A stretch of DNA of 64,000 nt from positions 29,018,853 through 29,082,852 of the forward strand of contig OY755241.1 in assembly GCA_963576725.1 (NCBI GenBank), read 5' to 3'. The position numbers and the translations under genes are program-made. The stretch is from Azorinus chamasolen (taxonomy: Eukaryota; Mollusca; Bivalvia; Cardiida; Solecurtidae). Of this stretch, positions 54,535 through 64,000 are shown piece by piece. How positions within the stretch are numbered: position 1 is the first letter of the stretch; the number at the start of each line of letters is the position of its first letter. The notes below the pieces were generated by a model. The model did no database searches. It was not told the origin of the DNA and saw only the letters and a program-made list of their open reading frames with translations.

Positions 54535-54675
54535 CAGGAGAGTATCACAAGTATCACAAGAATATCACAAAAGTATCACTAGAATATTGCAAGAGTATTA
54601 CAATAGTATCACAAGAGCATTGCAAGAGTATCACAAGAGCATTGCAAGAGTATCACAAGAGTCATCACAAGAATA
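54535..54675. repeat. Short tandem repeat AGTATCACAAGAGCATTGCA
   Basis: About ten variants of AnTATCACAAG / AnTATTGCAAG. Confidence 0.85.
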
Positions 54676-54704
54676 TTGCAAGCCAATGTAAATGCTTGTC
54701 TGTT

Positions 54705-54921
54705 TTAACCATTTCTTTCATTAATATTCAAGCAAGAAATAATGACTTCAAAAATATTTATTAACTGAACTTTATAATGTTATTATGATGGCTTTGGCAA
54801 AAAATGTAGAATCAGATTTATATTACCCAAAAACAGAGCTGACCCTGCAGAAACTATCTGATCTGGGTCTACTCAATTTGCAAAGGTATTAGAGGGTGTA
54901 TCTATAAAGTAAAGTGTAAAA
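54705..54921. mobile_element. Family A MITE, hairpin tip deleted
   Basis: TTAACCATTTCTTTCATTAA, CAGAGCTGACCCTGCAGAAA, TATAAAGTAAAGTGTAA. Confidence 0.75.
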
Positions 54922-54973
54922 CTTGGCAATATCAACCATTTAAATATGCCTAATAAGTGATCTGCCTGATCTT

Positions 54974-55640
54974 AGTCTTCTCTGTTTGCTTTTAACAGAG
55001 TAGACCCAGAGCAGACAGATCCTGAGCGGTCTAATCAGGGTCTGGTCTGTAAACAAAATTGCTTATGGTATAAAATAGATATTATGATTCGTAACAGTTT
55101 CAGCTATGGCAAAAAAGTCCTGTGTCAGACCTGGTGTAATTAAAGTTGTAATTGTAATTAATTGCATGTTTTCAATGTAATTGATGTAATGTATATCTGA
55201 GTGCTATTTCATTTACATGTAACTGTTGAAGATTTATTCTTTTGTAAATTGTATATTGGTATATATCCAGTGAGCACTTAAAGATGTTTATAAAAATACT
55301 TCTGATACATGAACAGAATTTAATGACTAAATATGTTACTGGTCATGTACACATGTGTACTAGTTGTGTTACTTAATAAACATTTCTTGTTGCCAGCCTT
55401 TTCAAAGTTATTGAGATGTAATTCATTACATTTGGCAAAGTAATTTAATTAATTACATTCATAAAACTATAATTGTAATGGTAATTGACCTTTTGTGAAA
55501 GTAATTGTATTTCAATTAATTACATTGCCATGAAATTAACCCCAGGTCTGTCCTGTGTTCATGTGCTTTTATAACATTCTAATTAATATTCATGCTGTCA
55601 TTATTTTACTTATGAATATTCATTGAGTAAAGGTTTAAAG
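54974..55640. mobile_element. Family A MITE interrupted by a hAT-like element
   Basis: Reverse A: AGAGTAGACCCAGAGCAGAC through CAGCTATGGCAAAAAAGTCC, insertion, then TTCATGTGCTTTTATAACAT to TTGAGTAAAGGTTTAA. Confidence 0.85.
55126..55550. mobile_element. hAT-like 425-bp non-autonomous element
   Basis: Ends CAGACCTGG and CCCAGGTCTG, with an exact 8-bp target duplication TCCTGTGT at 55118-55125 and 55551-55558. The interior is rich in TAATTGTAATTAATT blocks near both ends. CAG...CTG ends plus an 8-bp duplication are hallmarks of hAT. No transposase. Confidence 0.93.
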
Positions 55641-55782
55641 TTATCAAAATTGTGACAAATTAAATAACACAGCTTTATACCCTGTTGGATTGGGCAGACC
55701 GGGTGTCCAAACATTTTAGTAATTAGAGTATTTAAGTATTAGTACTTCAGAGATGGGAGGACCCAATGCATATATAGAACAG

Positions 55783-55985
55783 TAACCCTTTCATCGCTGA
55801 ACTTTCAGAGTGTTTAACTGTAGATCTAGAGTACACCCAGAATGACAGGATTAAACTTGCAAGGTGCTTCTGAATGACAAATAATGTAGACCCAGATCAG
55901 AGGACTCCTCTAGGAGCTCTCTGATCTGAGTCTACAGTGTTTGTAAATGCCAGTGCAATGCATATCCCACATCCAAAGGGCTAAA
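55783..55985. mobile_element. Family H MITE
   Basis: GTAACCCTTTCATCGCTGAA to ACATCCAAAGGGCTAA; stem GTAGACCCAGATCAGAGGAC / CTCTGATCTGAGTCTACAG; apex ACTCCTCTAGGAGC. Confidence 0.82.
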
Positions 55986-56311
55986 CAGTGTGACTCAGCT
56001 AGTCTGAAGCTGTTTTCCCATCTTAGTAATGCTAATAATTAACTATTTACACTTTAGGTAATTCTCATCTGATACAAAAATTGTCATCTGCTGCATTTCT
56101 GAAAGTTACTTTTTTTTGTTTTAAATAAACTCAGAAATACAGTCACAGTGACAAACAGTAAAGTTGTTCAGTGTCTCATCTGGATCCAAACTGTTTGCAT
56201 AGGTAATCACAGTTTCGCAGCTACGTGTGCAAACAGTTAATAGCAATATGCTGAGAGCATGTGACAGCCTCCAATGCTGCTCTTTGAAACTCAATCTGGC
56301 TATAACCCCAC

Positions 56312-56512
56312 TTAAACCCTTTCCCTGTTCTATGTTTAGCCTAAATTTTAATACCTACTGAATATTCATTAACAAAATAGTCATAAATAGTCACAAATTC
56401 CATTAGCAAACAGAGCAGACCCTGATCAGACGGCTCCTCTAGGAGCCGTCTGATCTGGGTCTACTCTGTTTGCAAATGCGTGAAAACACGTTTATATGAG
56501 GGAAAGGGTTAA
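56312..56512. mobile_element. Family A MITE (A1), sharp hairpin
   Basis: TTAAACCCTTTCCCTGTTCT to TATGAGGGAAAGGGTTAA, internal deletion left of the stem. The stem spans 56406-56473: two 33-base arms differing at two positions, apex GCTCCTCTAGGAGC. Confidence 0.93.
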
Positions 56513-56706
56513 ACCCTTTTCCACAATATGAGGAAAATAAGAATTATCCATACAACAGTTTTGAACCAGTTGAGACTAAAAGTAATGTGACGTGTAACAT
56601 TGAGATGCAAACTGGATGACACTCTCATTGAAATGGAAGATTACATACTAAATGAAAAGTGAATCTGATGAAGAAGACACAAGTCTCTAAGTGGTCGAAG
56701 GGCTGA

Positions 56707-57806
56707 CTAACCTTTCCCTGTTGAGTATTCACTGAAGAAATAATGACATCATGCACAGCTGAATTTTTATAAAAGCAAAATTAATGTAAAAGCAAAACGG
56801 ATATTTTGGCATTGGCAGAAACTACTCAGATCTATTACAATTTCATACACAAACAGAGAAGACCCTGATCAGACGGCTCCTATAGGAGCCATCTGATCTG
56901 GGTTTACTCAGTTTGCAAAGGCCTGAAAAAGTGTATCGTATTATATGAGGGAAAGGGTTAACTGCATTCCACAGATATAAGTCATGACATTTAACCCTAA
57001 TTCCCTGTTCAGTAGATGTATGAATATTCATGAAGTAAGGAGTTAAATACCAGTGATTAACCATTTCCATATTGAATATTCATGAAAGATGTAATGACAA
57101 AATCAGAATATCTATAAACTTTTTTTTTTTTTATCCCTTTCCCTCATATAAACGTGTTTTCACGCATTTGCAAACAGAGCAGACCCAGATCAGATGGCTC
57201 CTAGAGGAGCCATCTGATCAGGGTCTGCTCTGTTTGCTAATAGAGTTTGATAGATCTGTTTCTTTACTTTCTAAAATGTCTACAATGTTCCACCTTCCGT
57301 ATTTCTTTATAACTATTTTGTTAATGAATATTCAGTAGGTACTGTAAAATGGCCTAAATATAGAACAGGGAAAGGGTTAAACCTTTCAGGGGAATTTTTG
57401 GCTTTGACAAAAACTGTAGCATCAGACCTATATCATGACAAACAAACAAAGCAGACCATGATCCTTCAGCTCATTTAGGAGCCATTCTAATCTGGATTTG
57501 CTCTGTTTGCAAATGCATGAAAAGGCATTTATAAAGGGAAAGGATTAACTCTTTGCCTCATGCATATACAATGTATTATAAGAAATAATGGTATCAAGAA
57601 CAGTTATCACATGATATTTTATAATGCCAAATGAGCACAGTAATTTTATGCCACACAAACCACAGAATCGGGCCAAAATGTTTTCACAAACAAATACAGC
57701 AAACCCTGATTAGACAGTTCCTGTAGGAGCCATCTGATCTGTGTCTTGTCTGGTTGCAAATTAAGACATTAAAAGGGGGCGGAGATATCTATGAAGAAAA
57801 GGTGAA
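56707..57806. mobile_element. Run of family A MITEs
   Basis: 56707-56961; a ~60-bp remnant at 56990-57045 (TTAACCCTAATTCCCTGTTC... GTAAGGAGTTAA); 57131-57380 (A1, apex GCTCCTAGAGGAGC, 33-bp stem); 57377-57548 and 57545-57806 chained on shared TTAA sites. Confidence 0.87.
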
Positions 57807-57914
57807 CATGCCAGAAGACAGTGAATCTTTTTGCATGCTTATATGTGTCATTTGCTAAAACTGTTCTCTGCTACAATTCTCAGAAGTATGTTTTCTCCCA
57901 TTTTTCTTTTAAAA

Positions 57915-57992
57915 CTATGATCAGAGTGACAAACAGTTGTGATCCTGATGAGAATTTACTTGGTATCTCATGTAGATCAAATCTGTTAGCAT
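57915..57992. mobile_element. Family E fragment
   Basis: GACAAACAGTTGTGATCCTG and TCATGTAGATCAAATCTGTT arms with GAATTTACTTGGTATC between. Confidence 0.55.
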
Positions 57993-58027
57993 TTATCATG
58001 AATTCACCACTTGTGCGCAACACTTAA

Positions 58028-58220
58028 CAGAGCAACAGATAACGGTGCGTACTTAAATACTAAAATCGTCATTTCTCCATCAAAACCTATGTTGTGACCA
58101 CTCTTTAGAATCGTCTCTTCGAGACGATTCTAAAGAGTGGTCATAACATAGGTTTTGGTGGAGAAATAAAGAAGTTATACCTGAAAATATTTCAATTTAC
58201 ACATCTTATCTGGAGCTCTG
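58028..58220. mobile_element. Family D MITE, full length
   Basis: 193 bp, CAGAGCAACAGATAACGGTG to CATCTTATCTGGAGCTCTG. Flanked by ACTTAA on both sides. Stem CTATGTTGTGACCACTCTTT with tip GTCTCTTCGAGACGA, perfect. Confidence 0.9.
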
Positions 58221-58740
58221 ACTTAAGTGTTTTGATTTTAAAGCAACATTATCCATTCACATGAGAAAGACGCCTAAATTTGATGACAGAATCCCAAATC
58301 TTTCATTTTTTCCATCCATAGAAAGAAGAGTAAAATATTTTTAAAGAAAAAAGAAAATACCAATACCGTAAGTTGTTACCAGTACCATAATTTGTTAACA
58401 ATACAATAAGTTTAATTTAATTGAAAACTACATGTAATTATTTTTTCATCAGAAATAAGAAACCAACTTACTGTTTTAATTTCCACCTTTTTTGCCATTT
58501 TTCCCATATCTATATCAATCACCTCCGAGTCTATGAATTACGTGTCTGTATTTACTCCACCATAAAACTAGTTTTACTCTTCGGTAACTACTCTGATGAC
58601 CACAGATGACGTTTTTTCGCCAAAGAACCTCTGTCTTCAGTGCTCAGAAATCCTTCTACTAGAAATGTTACTCAACACTTGTATCTCCCATCATGCCACA
58701 TAAGAAACAAAAAACTAGTATTGTAGGTAATAATTTCCGT
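58221..58740. other. Non-repeat stretch beside the candidate first exon
   Basis: On the minus strand this lies just downstream of the GTAAAC donor, so it would be the start of intron 1. No further exon is recognised. Confidence 0.35.
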
Positions 58741-58746
58741 GTTTAC

Positions 58747-58776
58747 CTTCCGACTGTTTGTTCCTGTACTAGCCAT
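58747..58776 (-). CDS. Candidate 10-codon first exon (copy 1)
   Basis: On the minus strand ATG opens ten codons (MASTGTNSRK) followed by a donor GTAAAC, leaving phase 0, the phase required by the 22781-22953 C3G exon. Upstream are a short leader and then the 68-bp minisatellite. The Kozak context is weak at -3 (T) but has G at +4. The whole unit is repeated 938 bp away. Assignment to C3G rests only on strand, phase and lack of a better start; the peptide does not resemble the vertebrate N terminus. Confidence 0.3.
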
Positions 58777-58859
58777 AGATTAGTACAGTAGTTAGAGAGG
58801 GTCCATACCTGCCGCACGCACAGTGGAACAACCAACTGATAGAATCAATGAGCCAGCAA

Positions 58860-61423
58860 ATATACACTTGTCAGGACCACTGAACAGGCCAAACCAAAAC
58901 CTCACTTGTTGTGTGTCTGTAAGAGACAAGGACTTGTCAGGACACCGCTGAACAGGCCAAACCAAAAAACTCACTTGTTGTGTGTCTGTAAGAGACAAGG
59001 ACTTGTCAGGCCAACTGAACAGGCCAAACCAAAAAACTCACTTGTTGTGTGTCTGTAAGAGACAAGGACTTGTCAGGACACCGCTGAACAGGCCAAACCA
59101 AAAACTCACTTGTTGTGTGTCTGTAAGAGACAAGGACTTGTCAGGACACCACTGCACAGGCCAAACCAAAAACTCACTTGTTGTGTGTCTGTAAAAGACA
59201 AGGACTTGTCATGACCACTGAACAGGCCAAACCAAAAACACACTTGTTGTGTGTCCGTAAGAGACAAGGACATTATCAGGACCACTGAACAGGCCAAACC
59301 AAAAAACTCACTTGTTGTGTGTCTGTAAAAGACAAGGACTTGTCATGACCACTGAACAGGCCAAACCAAAAACACACTTGTTGTGTGTCCGTAAGAGACA
59401 AGGACATAATTATCAGGACCACTGAACAGGCCAAACCAAAAACACACTTGTTGTGTGTCCGTAAGAGACAAGGACATATCAGGACCACTGAACCGGCCAA
59501 ACCAAAAACACACTTGTTGTGTGTCCGTAAGAGACAAGGACATATCAGGACCACTGAACAGGCCAAACCAAAAACACACTTGTTGTGTGTCCGTAAGAGA
59601 CAAGGACATATCAGGACCACTGAACAGGCCAAACCAAAAACACACTAGTCTTGTTGTATTGTAGGTAATAATTTCCGTGTTTACCTTCCGACTGTTTGTT
59701 CCTGTACTAGCCATAGATTAGTACAGTAGTTAGAGAGGGTCCATACCTGCCGCACGCACAGTGGAACAACCAACTGATAGAATCAATGAGCCAGCAAATA
59801 TACACTTGTCAGGACCACTGAACAGGCCAAACCAAAACCTCACTTGTTGTGTGTCTGTAAGAGACAAGGACTTGTCAGGACACCGCTGAACAGGCCAAAC
59901 CAAAAAACTCACTTGTTGTGTGTCTGTAAGAGACAAGGACTTGTCAGGCCAACTGAACAGGCCAAACCAAAAAACTCACTTGTTGTGTGTCTGTAAGAGA
60001 CAAGGACTTGTCAGGACACCGCTGAACAGGCCAAACCAAAAACTCACTTGTTGTGTGTCTGTAAGAGACAAGGACTTGTCAGGACACCACTGCACAGGCC
60101 AAACCAAAAACTCACTTGTTGTGTGTCTGTAAAAGACAAGGACTTGTCATGACCACTGAACAGGCCAAACCAAAAACACACTTGTTGTGTGTCCGTAAGA
60201 GACAAGGACATTATCAGGACCACTGAACAGGCCAAACCAAAAAACTCACTTGTTGTGTGTCTGTAAAAGACAAGGACTTGTCATGACCACTGAACAGGCC
60301 AAACCAAAAACACACTTGTTGTGTGTCCGTAAGAGACAAGGACATAATTATCAGGACCACTGAACAGGCCAAACCAAAAACACACTTGTTGTGTGTCCGT
60401 AAGAGACAAGGACATATCAGGACCACTGAACCGGCCAAACCAAAAACACACTTGTTGTGTGTCCGTAAGAGACAAGGACATATCAGGACCACTGAACAGG
60501 CCAAACCAAAAACACACTTGTTGTGTGTCCGTAAGAGACAAGGACATATCAGGACCACTGAACCGGCCAAACCAAAAACACACTAGTCTTGTTGTGTGTC
60601 CGTAAGAGACAAGGACATATCAGGACCACTGAACAGGCCAAACCAAAAACACACTTGTTGTGTGTCCGTAAGAGACAAGGACATATCAGGACCACTGAAC
60701 AGGCCAAACCAAAAACACACTTGTTGTGTGTCCGTAAGAGACAAGGACTTGTAAGGAGACCACTGCAAAGGCCAAACCAAAAACACACTTGTTGTGTGTC
60801 TGTAAGAGACAAGGACTTGTCAGGACACTGCTGAACAGGCCAAACCAAAAACACACTTGTTGTGTGTCCGTAAGAGACAAGGACTTGTCAGGACCACTGA
60901 ACAGGCCAAACCAAAAACACACTTGTTGTGTGTCCGTAAGAGACAAGGACATATCAGGACCACTGAACAGGCCAAACCAAAAACACACTTGTTGTGTGTC
61001 CGTAAGAGACAAGGACTTGTAAGGAGACCACTGCAAAGGCCAAACCAAAAACACACTTGTTGTGTGTCTGTAAGAGACAAGGACTTGTCAGGACACTGCT
61101 GAACAGGCCAAACCAAAAACACACTTGTTGTGTGTCTGTAAGAGACAAGGACTTGTCAGGACCACTGAACAGGCTAAACCAAAACACTTGTTATGTGTAT
61201 GTAAGAAACAAAGACTTGTCAGTACCACTGAACAGGCCAAATCAAAACACTTGTTGTGGATATATAAGAGACAAGGACGAGTCAAGACAATTGCACAGGC
61301 CAAACCAAAACAATCTTTTATTGTGTGAATCTATAAGAGACAAGGACTTGTCAGGATCACTGAACAGGCCAAGCCAAAACACTCACATGTTTGTCTATGA
61401 CCTACGTCTTGGCAGGACCAATA
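58860..61423. repeat. Minisatellite, ~68-bp unit
   Basis: Unit CACTTGTTGTGTGTCTGTAA, GAGACAAGGACTTGTCAGGA, CCACTGAACAGGCCAAACCA. Around 30 copies with variants (ACATATC for ACTTGTC; CCGTAA for CTGTAA). It resumes at 63268-63430. Open frames across it are due to periodicity. Confidence 0.95.
59685..59714 (-). CDS. Candidate 10-codon first exon (copy 2)
   Basis: Same as 58747-58776: MASTGTNSRK then GTAAAC, inside the second copy of a ~938-bp tandem duplication. If either copy is a transcription start, the duplication would create two near-identical alternative first exons. Confidence 0.28.
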
Positions 61424-62278
61424 CAGGGCTCGAGCAACAGGGCGATTTGGGCGAAAACTGCGCTCAAACAGACCAGTTTTCGCCCTGATCATAAGGGTTT
61501 GGCGAAATCCAAGTCGCCCTAACTTTAAGACTGTAAACACCGCTCTCGTACGTGAAAAAGCCATCATTTGTCAACCACTGACCCCCAAAAATAAATCCGC
61601 CCATGGGTGTTAATGAGTGTTAGATAGACAAAGGTTCAGACCATTCCTCCAATCAAAACGAAGGTATTTGAGACCACCTATTGATTTTTGAAATTGCTGA
61701 CTTACGCCGTGTCCACTGACATGTGACAGAGCGAAAACCAACACGTTATGAATGTGTTATTAAAACATGTGCAAAACAGCAGACAAACTCGAAATGGATC
61801 ACTCAACCATTATCTACAGTAATCAATTGTAAATGTTTTAACGATGATGACTTTAATTTAATTAGAATCATTTATTTCTGCAGGTCAGTGGGAATTCTTG
61901 CAAAGTTTACTTACCTCATAAAATCATTTTAAATCCCAAATCATTTGAAGTTAACACAAGATTAGGTTGCAGCCTGCAGGTCAAGCGTCTAAACCAATTG
62001 TTTTTATGATAGAGGGCGTTCCAAATCGTAATTTGCATTATGTCAAAGGTCAAATCTTAGCTGCACAATTATCAGGTAATGATTACATGAAACTGCATAC
62101 ACATAATGTGGAATATGTTTAAACTTCTTTCAGTTATAACATTTTCAATGTTAATCTAATGTGCTTTCGTGTAATGTGTTGAAAATTTAATGCATAAACA
62201 CAGCTCGATTGTAAACTTAAGCAAGAGGCTGACAACGTGTATTTTTGTCACTGGCAAAAAATCTCCAGCTCCAGGTGT

Positions 62279-62462
62279 TTAACTTTAGCCTGCTGAGCAA
62301 ATTATGTTTACTGAATTTTCACCTACTACATTTTCAAAATTCAAGCTATAATCAATTTGTCTACCAAAATGCAATCAGACTGTCAAACATTTAGATCCTC
62401 ATCTGGATCCAAACTGTTTGCATAGGTATTCACTCATCCACCCATAGCAGGCTAAAGGTTAA
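62279..62462. mobile_element. Family E MITE nested in the 1.84-kb transposon
   Basis: TTAACTTTAGCCTGCTGAGC to CATAGCAGGCTAAAGGTTAA. One stem arm is mostly lost, leaving ATCCTCATCTGGATCCAAAC. Confidence 0.88.
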
Positions 62463-62679
62463 GCATCTAAATTTGTGTTGATCTGCAACGGTTGCTGATT
62501 TCTGCTGACACAAAGGGTCACACAGGGAGTGAACATTTAATTGGCTATTGCACATGTAGACAGTAGTATTACAGAGGGGATTAAAAATAACCACAAATTA
62601 TTTTAAGAGAATATAAATAACTTATTTCAGAGGAAGAAATAATACATCAGTATCAGCATTGCACACCTGATTTTTTATG

Positions 62680-62998
62680 TCCCCCCCCCCCCCCGATCAA
62701 AATCTGGGGGGGGGGGGGCATATTGTTTTTGCCCTGTCTGTTTGTCTGTCTGTTTGTCCATATGTCTGTTTGTCAGCAACTTTAACATTGGTCATAACTT
62801 TTGAGCCAGTACAGATAGAGACTTGATATTTGGCATGCATATGTATCTCATAAAGCCACACATTTTGAGGGGGGACGTGTCAAGGTCAAGGTCATCCTTC
62901 AAGGTCAGAGGTCAAATATATGGGTCAAATCGCCGACTTTAACATTGGCCATAACTTTTGAACCAATAGAGATAGAGTCTTGATATTTGCTGCATATT
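62680..62998. repeat. Dispersed GACCTTGACC repeat, inverted relative to 7828-9549
   Basis: GGGGGGCATATTGTTTTTGC, TTTGTCTGTCTGTTTGTC, ACTTTTGAGCCAGTACAGAT, CAAGGTCAAGGTCATCCTTC. Preceded by a run of C and followed by truncation at TTGATATTTGC. Confidence 0.82.
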
Positions 62999-63267
62999 GC
63001 ACTTTCAATATTTTTGAATGATTGGTTTTGTGGATTTTAGACACTATTAAGAAGTCAATATTGCATTCATACACTTTGATCTAGTGACACTAACATTGTT
63101 TTAGTATGTACTTAAACATTATAAAAGAGAAAAGGTATATTATGTATTAGTATCCGATAAGCGAAACGGTTCACTTCTCCTTGAGCCTCCTCACTTCTCC
63201 CTAATCTGAGGCCCAAGGAGAAGTCACTTCTCCCTAAAATTTGAACCCAGCTTGAGCCCTGCCAATA

Positions 63268-63430
63268 TACAGGCCGAACTATAACAACCACTTGTTGTGA
63301 GTCTATGAGAAAGAATGATGGACAGGCCAAGTCAAAACAGGCCAAGCCAAAACACTCACTTGTTTTGAGTCTATGAGAGACAAGGACTTGTATGAACCAC
63401 TGAACAGGTCATGCTAAAATACTCTTTGTT
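63268..63430. repeat. Right remainder of the 68-bp minisatellite
   Basis: Diverged units: CACTTGTTGTGAGTCTATGA, GACAGGCCAAGTCAAAACA, CAAGGACTTGTATGAACCAC. Confidence 0.85.
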
Positions 63431-63539
63431 AGTCTACGACAGACACTATTATGACTTTGCTGTCTATTTACCTATGTCAGACAATATCAATTCAGTAGGA
63501 TAAAGACCACAATATATCTGGTACCATTATATCTGAAAG

Positions 63540-63843
63540 TCTTAACCTTTTCCTGCATATACATGTAATCACCTTTTCGACCATTTGCAAACAGAGTAGA
63601 CCGGGGAAGATCAGATGGCTCCTATAGGAGAACATTTAATTACAGTAAAACCTCTCTATAATGGCCACTAAATTACATCAAGTATTTTGTGTTTAAGGCA
63701 GGGGTTGCTTAAAGCAATGTAAAAGTAAAACAGAACTCTCCTATAGGAGCATTCTGTTTTACTTTCACATTGCTTTAAGCAGCCACCTGTCCTAAATACC
63801 AACTAATTAACACAATTTAGTGGCCATTATAGGTGTTACTGTA
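63540..63843. mobile_element. Family A fragment and complete family C MITE
   Basis: 63540-63640 A: TTAACCTTTTCCTGCATATA, GCAAACAGAGTAGACC, GGCTCCTATAGGAG. 63641-63843 C: TACAGTAAAACCTCTCTATA to ATTATAGGTGTTACTGTA; stem CAGAACTCTCCTATAGGAGC. Confidence 0.85.
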
Positions 63844-63849
63844 GCGGTA

Positions 63850-64000
63850 TTTTTAAAATGTAAAATTTTCAAAGAGATTCTTCCTTTGACAAAAACTGTA
63901 AAATTATATGTTATGTCACAAGCAAACAGTGCAGACCCTGACCAAACAGCTCCTACAGGAGCTGTCTGATCTGGTTCTAATATGTTTGGAAATGTGTGAA
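63850..64000. mobile_element. Family A MITE cut by the window edge
   Basis: TTTGACAAAAACTGTAAAAT, GCAAACAGTGCAGACCCTGA with apex GCTCCTACAGGAGC; the right end lies outside the window. Confidence 0.78.

Larger units (their letters stand above)
58722..60595. repeat. ~938-bp tandem segmental duplication
   Basis: 58722-59659 and 59660-60597 match at offset 938, including the candidate first exon, its leader and the same irregular series of minisatellite variants. I saw no more than a few differences, so it is recent, or an assembly duplication. Confidence 0.9.
61424..63261. mobile_element. 1.84-kb non-autonomous DNA transposon (CAGGGCTCGA ends) inside the minisatellite
   Basis: Ends CAGGGCTCGAGC and GCTTGAGCCCTG, 6-bp duplication CCAATA on both sides; removal restores a normal minisatellite unit. 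Subterminal repeats: TTTTCGCCC-type near the left, AAGTGACTTCTCC-type near the right. Contains a family E element and a dispersed repeat. No recognisable transposase. End type and 6-bp duplication resemble 7882-9161. Confidence 0.88.

Noticed and set aside
15253..61390. Tandem hairpin arrays considered as a CRISPR locus
   Set aside because: Spacing is irregular, elements have transposon ends and target duplications, and the setting is an animal intron. No cas genes.
58792..61567. Many open frames of 60-140 codons such as RDKDLSGPLNRPNQK repeats
   Set aside because: They follow the 68-bp minisatellite in every frame and strand; not coding, apart from the possible ten-codon first exon.
1..64000. 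tRNA, rRNA, snRNA genes
   Set aside because: I looked for tRNA box-like arms and rRNA-like stretches and saw none that I could support.

Overview
The window looks like nuclear DNA from an animal, most likely a bivalve or related mollusc. This is inferred from the AT-rich, intron-dominated layout, split invertebrate-type exons, very high density of short hairpin-bearing DNA transposons, many minisatellites, and dispersed repeats of a kind I associate with bivalves. I see no prokaryotic genes, rRNA or tRNA genes. Species cannot be fixed from the sequence alone.

One real gene is visible, on the minus strand: the 5' and middle part of RAPGEF1 (C3G), the Crk-bound guanine nucleotide exchange factor for Rap1. 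Nine exons (22953-22781, 21066-20919, 17896-17793, 15483-15253, 14473-13563, 11346-11108, 7717-7584, 7194-7020, 4977-4902) join with matching codon phase at every junction and read continuously from the N-terminal helical region, through four PxLPxK Crk-SH3 sites, to the start of the Ras-GEF N region. A 30-bp microexon (2558-2529) may follow. The catalytic CDC25 domain must lie left of position 1. The translation start lies right of 22953. A 10-codon phase-0 candidate first exon occurs twice (58776-58747 and 59714-59685) inside a tandem duplication.

Nearly everything else is repeat. For this report I name the short element families: A (TTAA ends, CCCTTTCC, hairpin with CAGACCC arms), B (TTAA ends, hairpin GAAACCATTGTGATAAATAG), C (TA target, CAGTAAAACC ends, Tigger/pogo-like, hairpin), D (CAGAGCTnCAGATAA ends, hAT-like), E (TTAA plus CCTTTAGCCTGC), F (TTAA plus CCCTTCGCTTGCTG), G (TTAA plus CCCTTACA), H (TTAA plus CCCTTTCAnCCCTGAA). 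TTAA target duplications suggest piggyBac-type mobilisation for A, B and E-H. Elements are often nested or chained, sharing one TTAA. Minisatellites lie at 172-530, 4986-5545, 19585-19993, 20595-20905, 22980-23430, 30340-32350, 53895-54110 and 58860-61423, three of them almost touching C3G splice sites. Larger insertions are at 7882-9161, 35425-37640, 55126-55550 and 61424-63261.

The most unusual signal is that families with different ends and different target sites (A, B, C, F, G, H) carry the same hairpin tip, GCTCCTATAGGAGC or a close variant, and that the A/E/F/G/H stems keep the same internal mismatch. This points to a hairpin module shared among transposon families.
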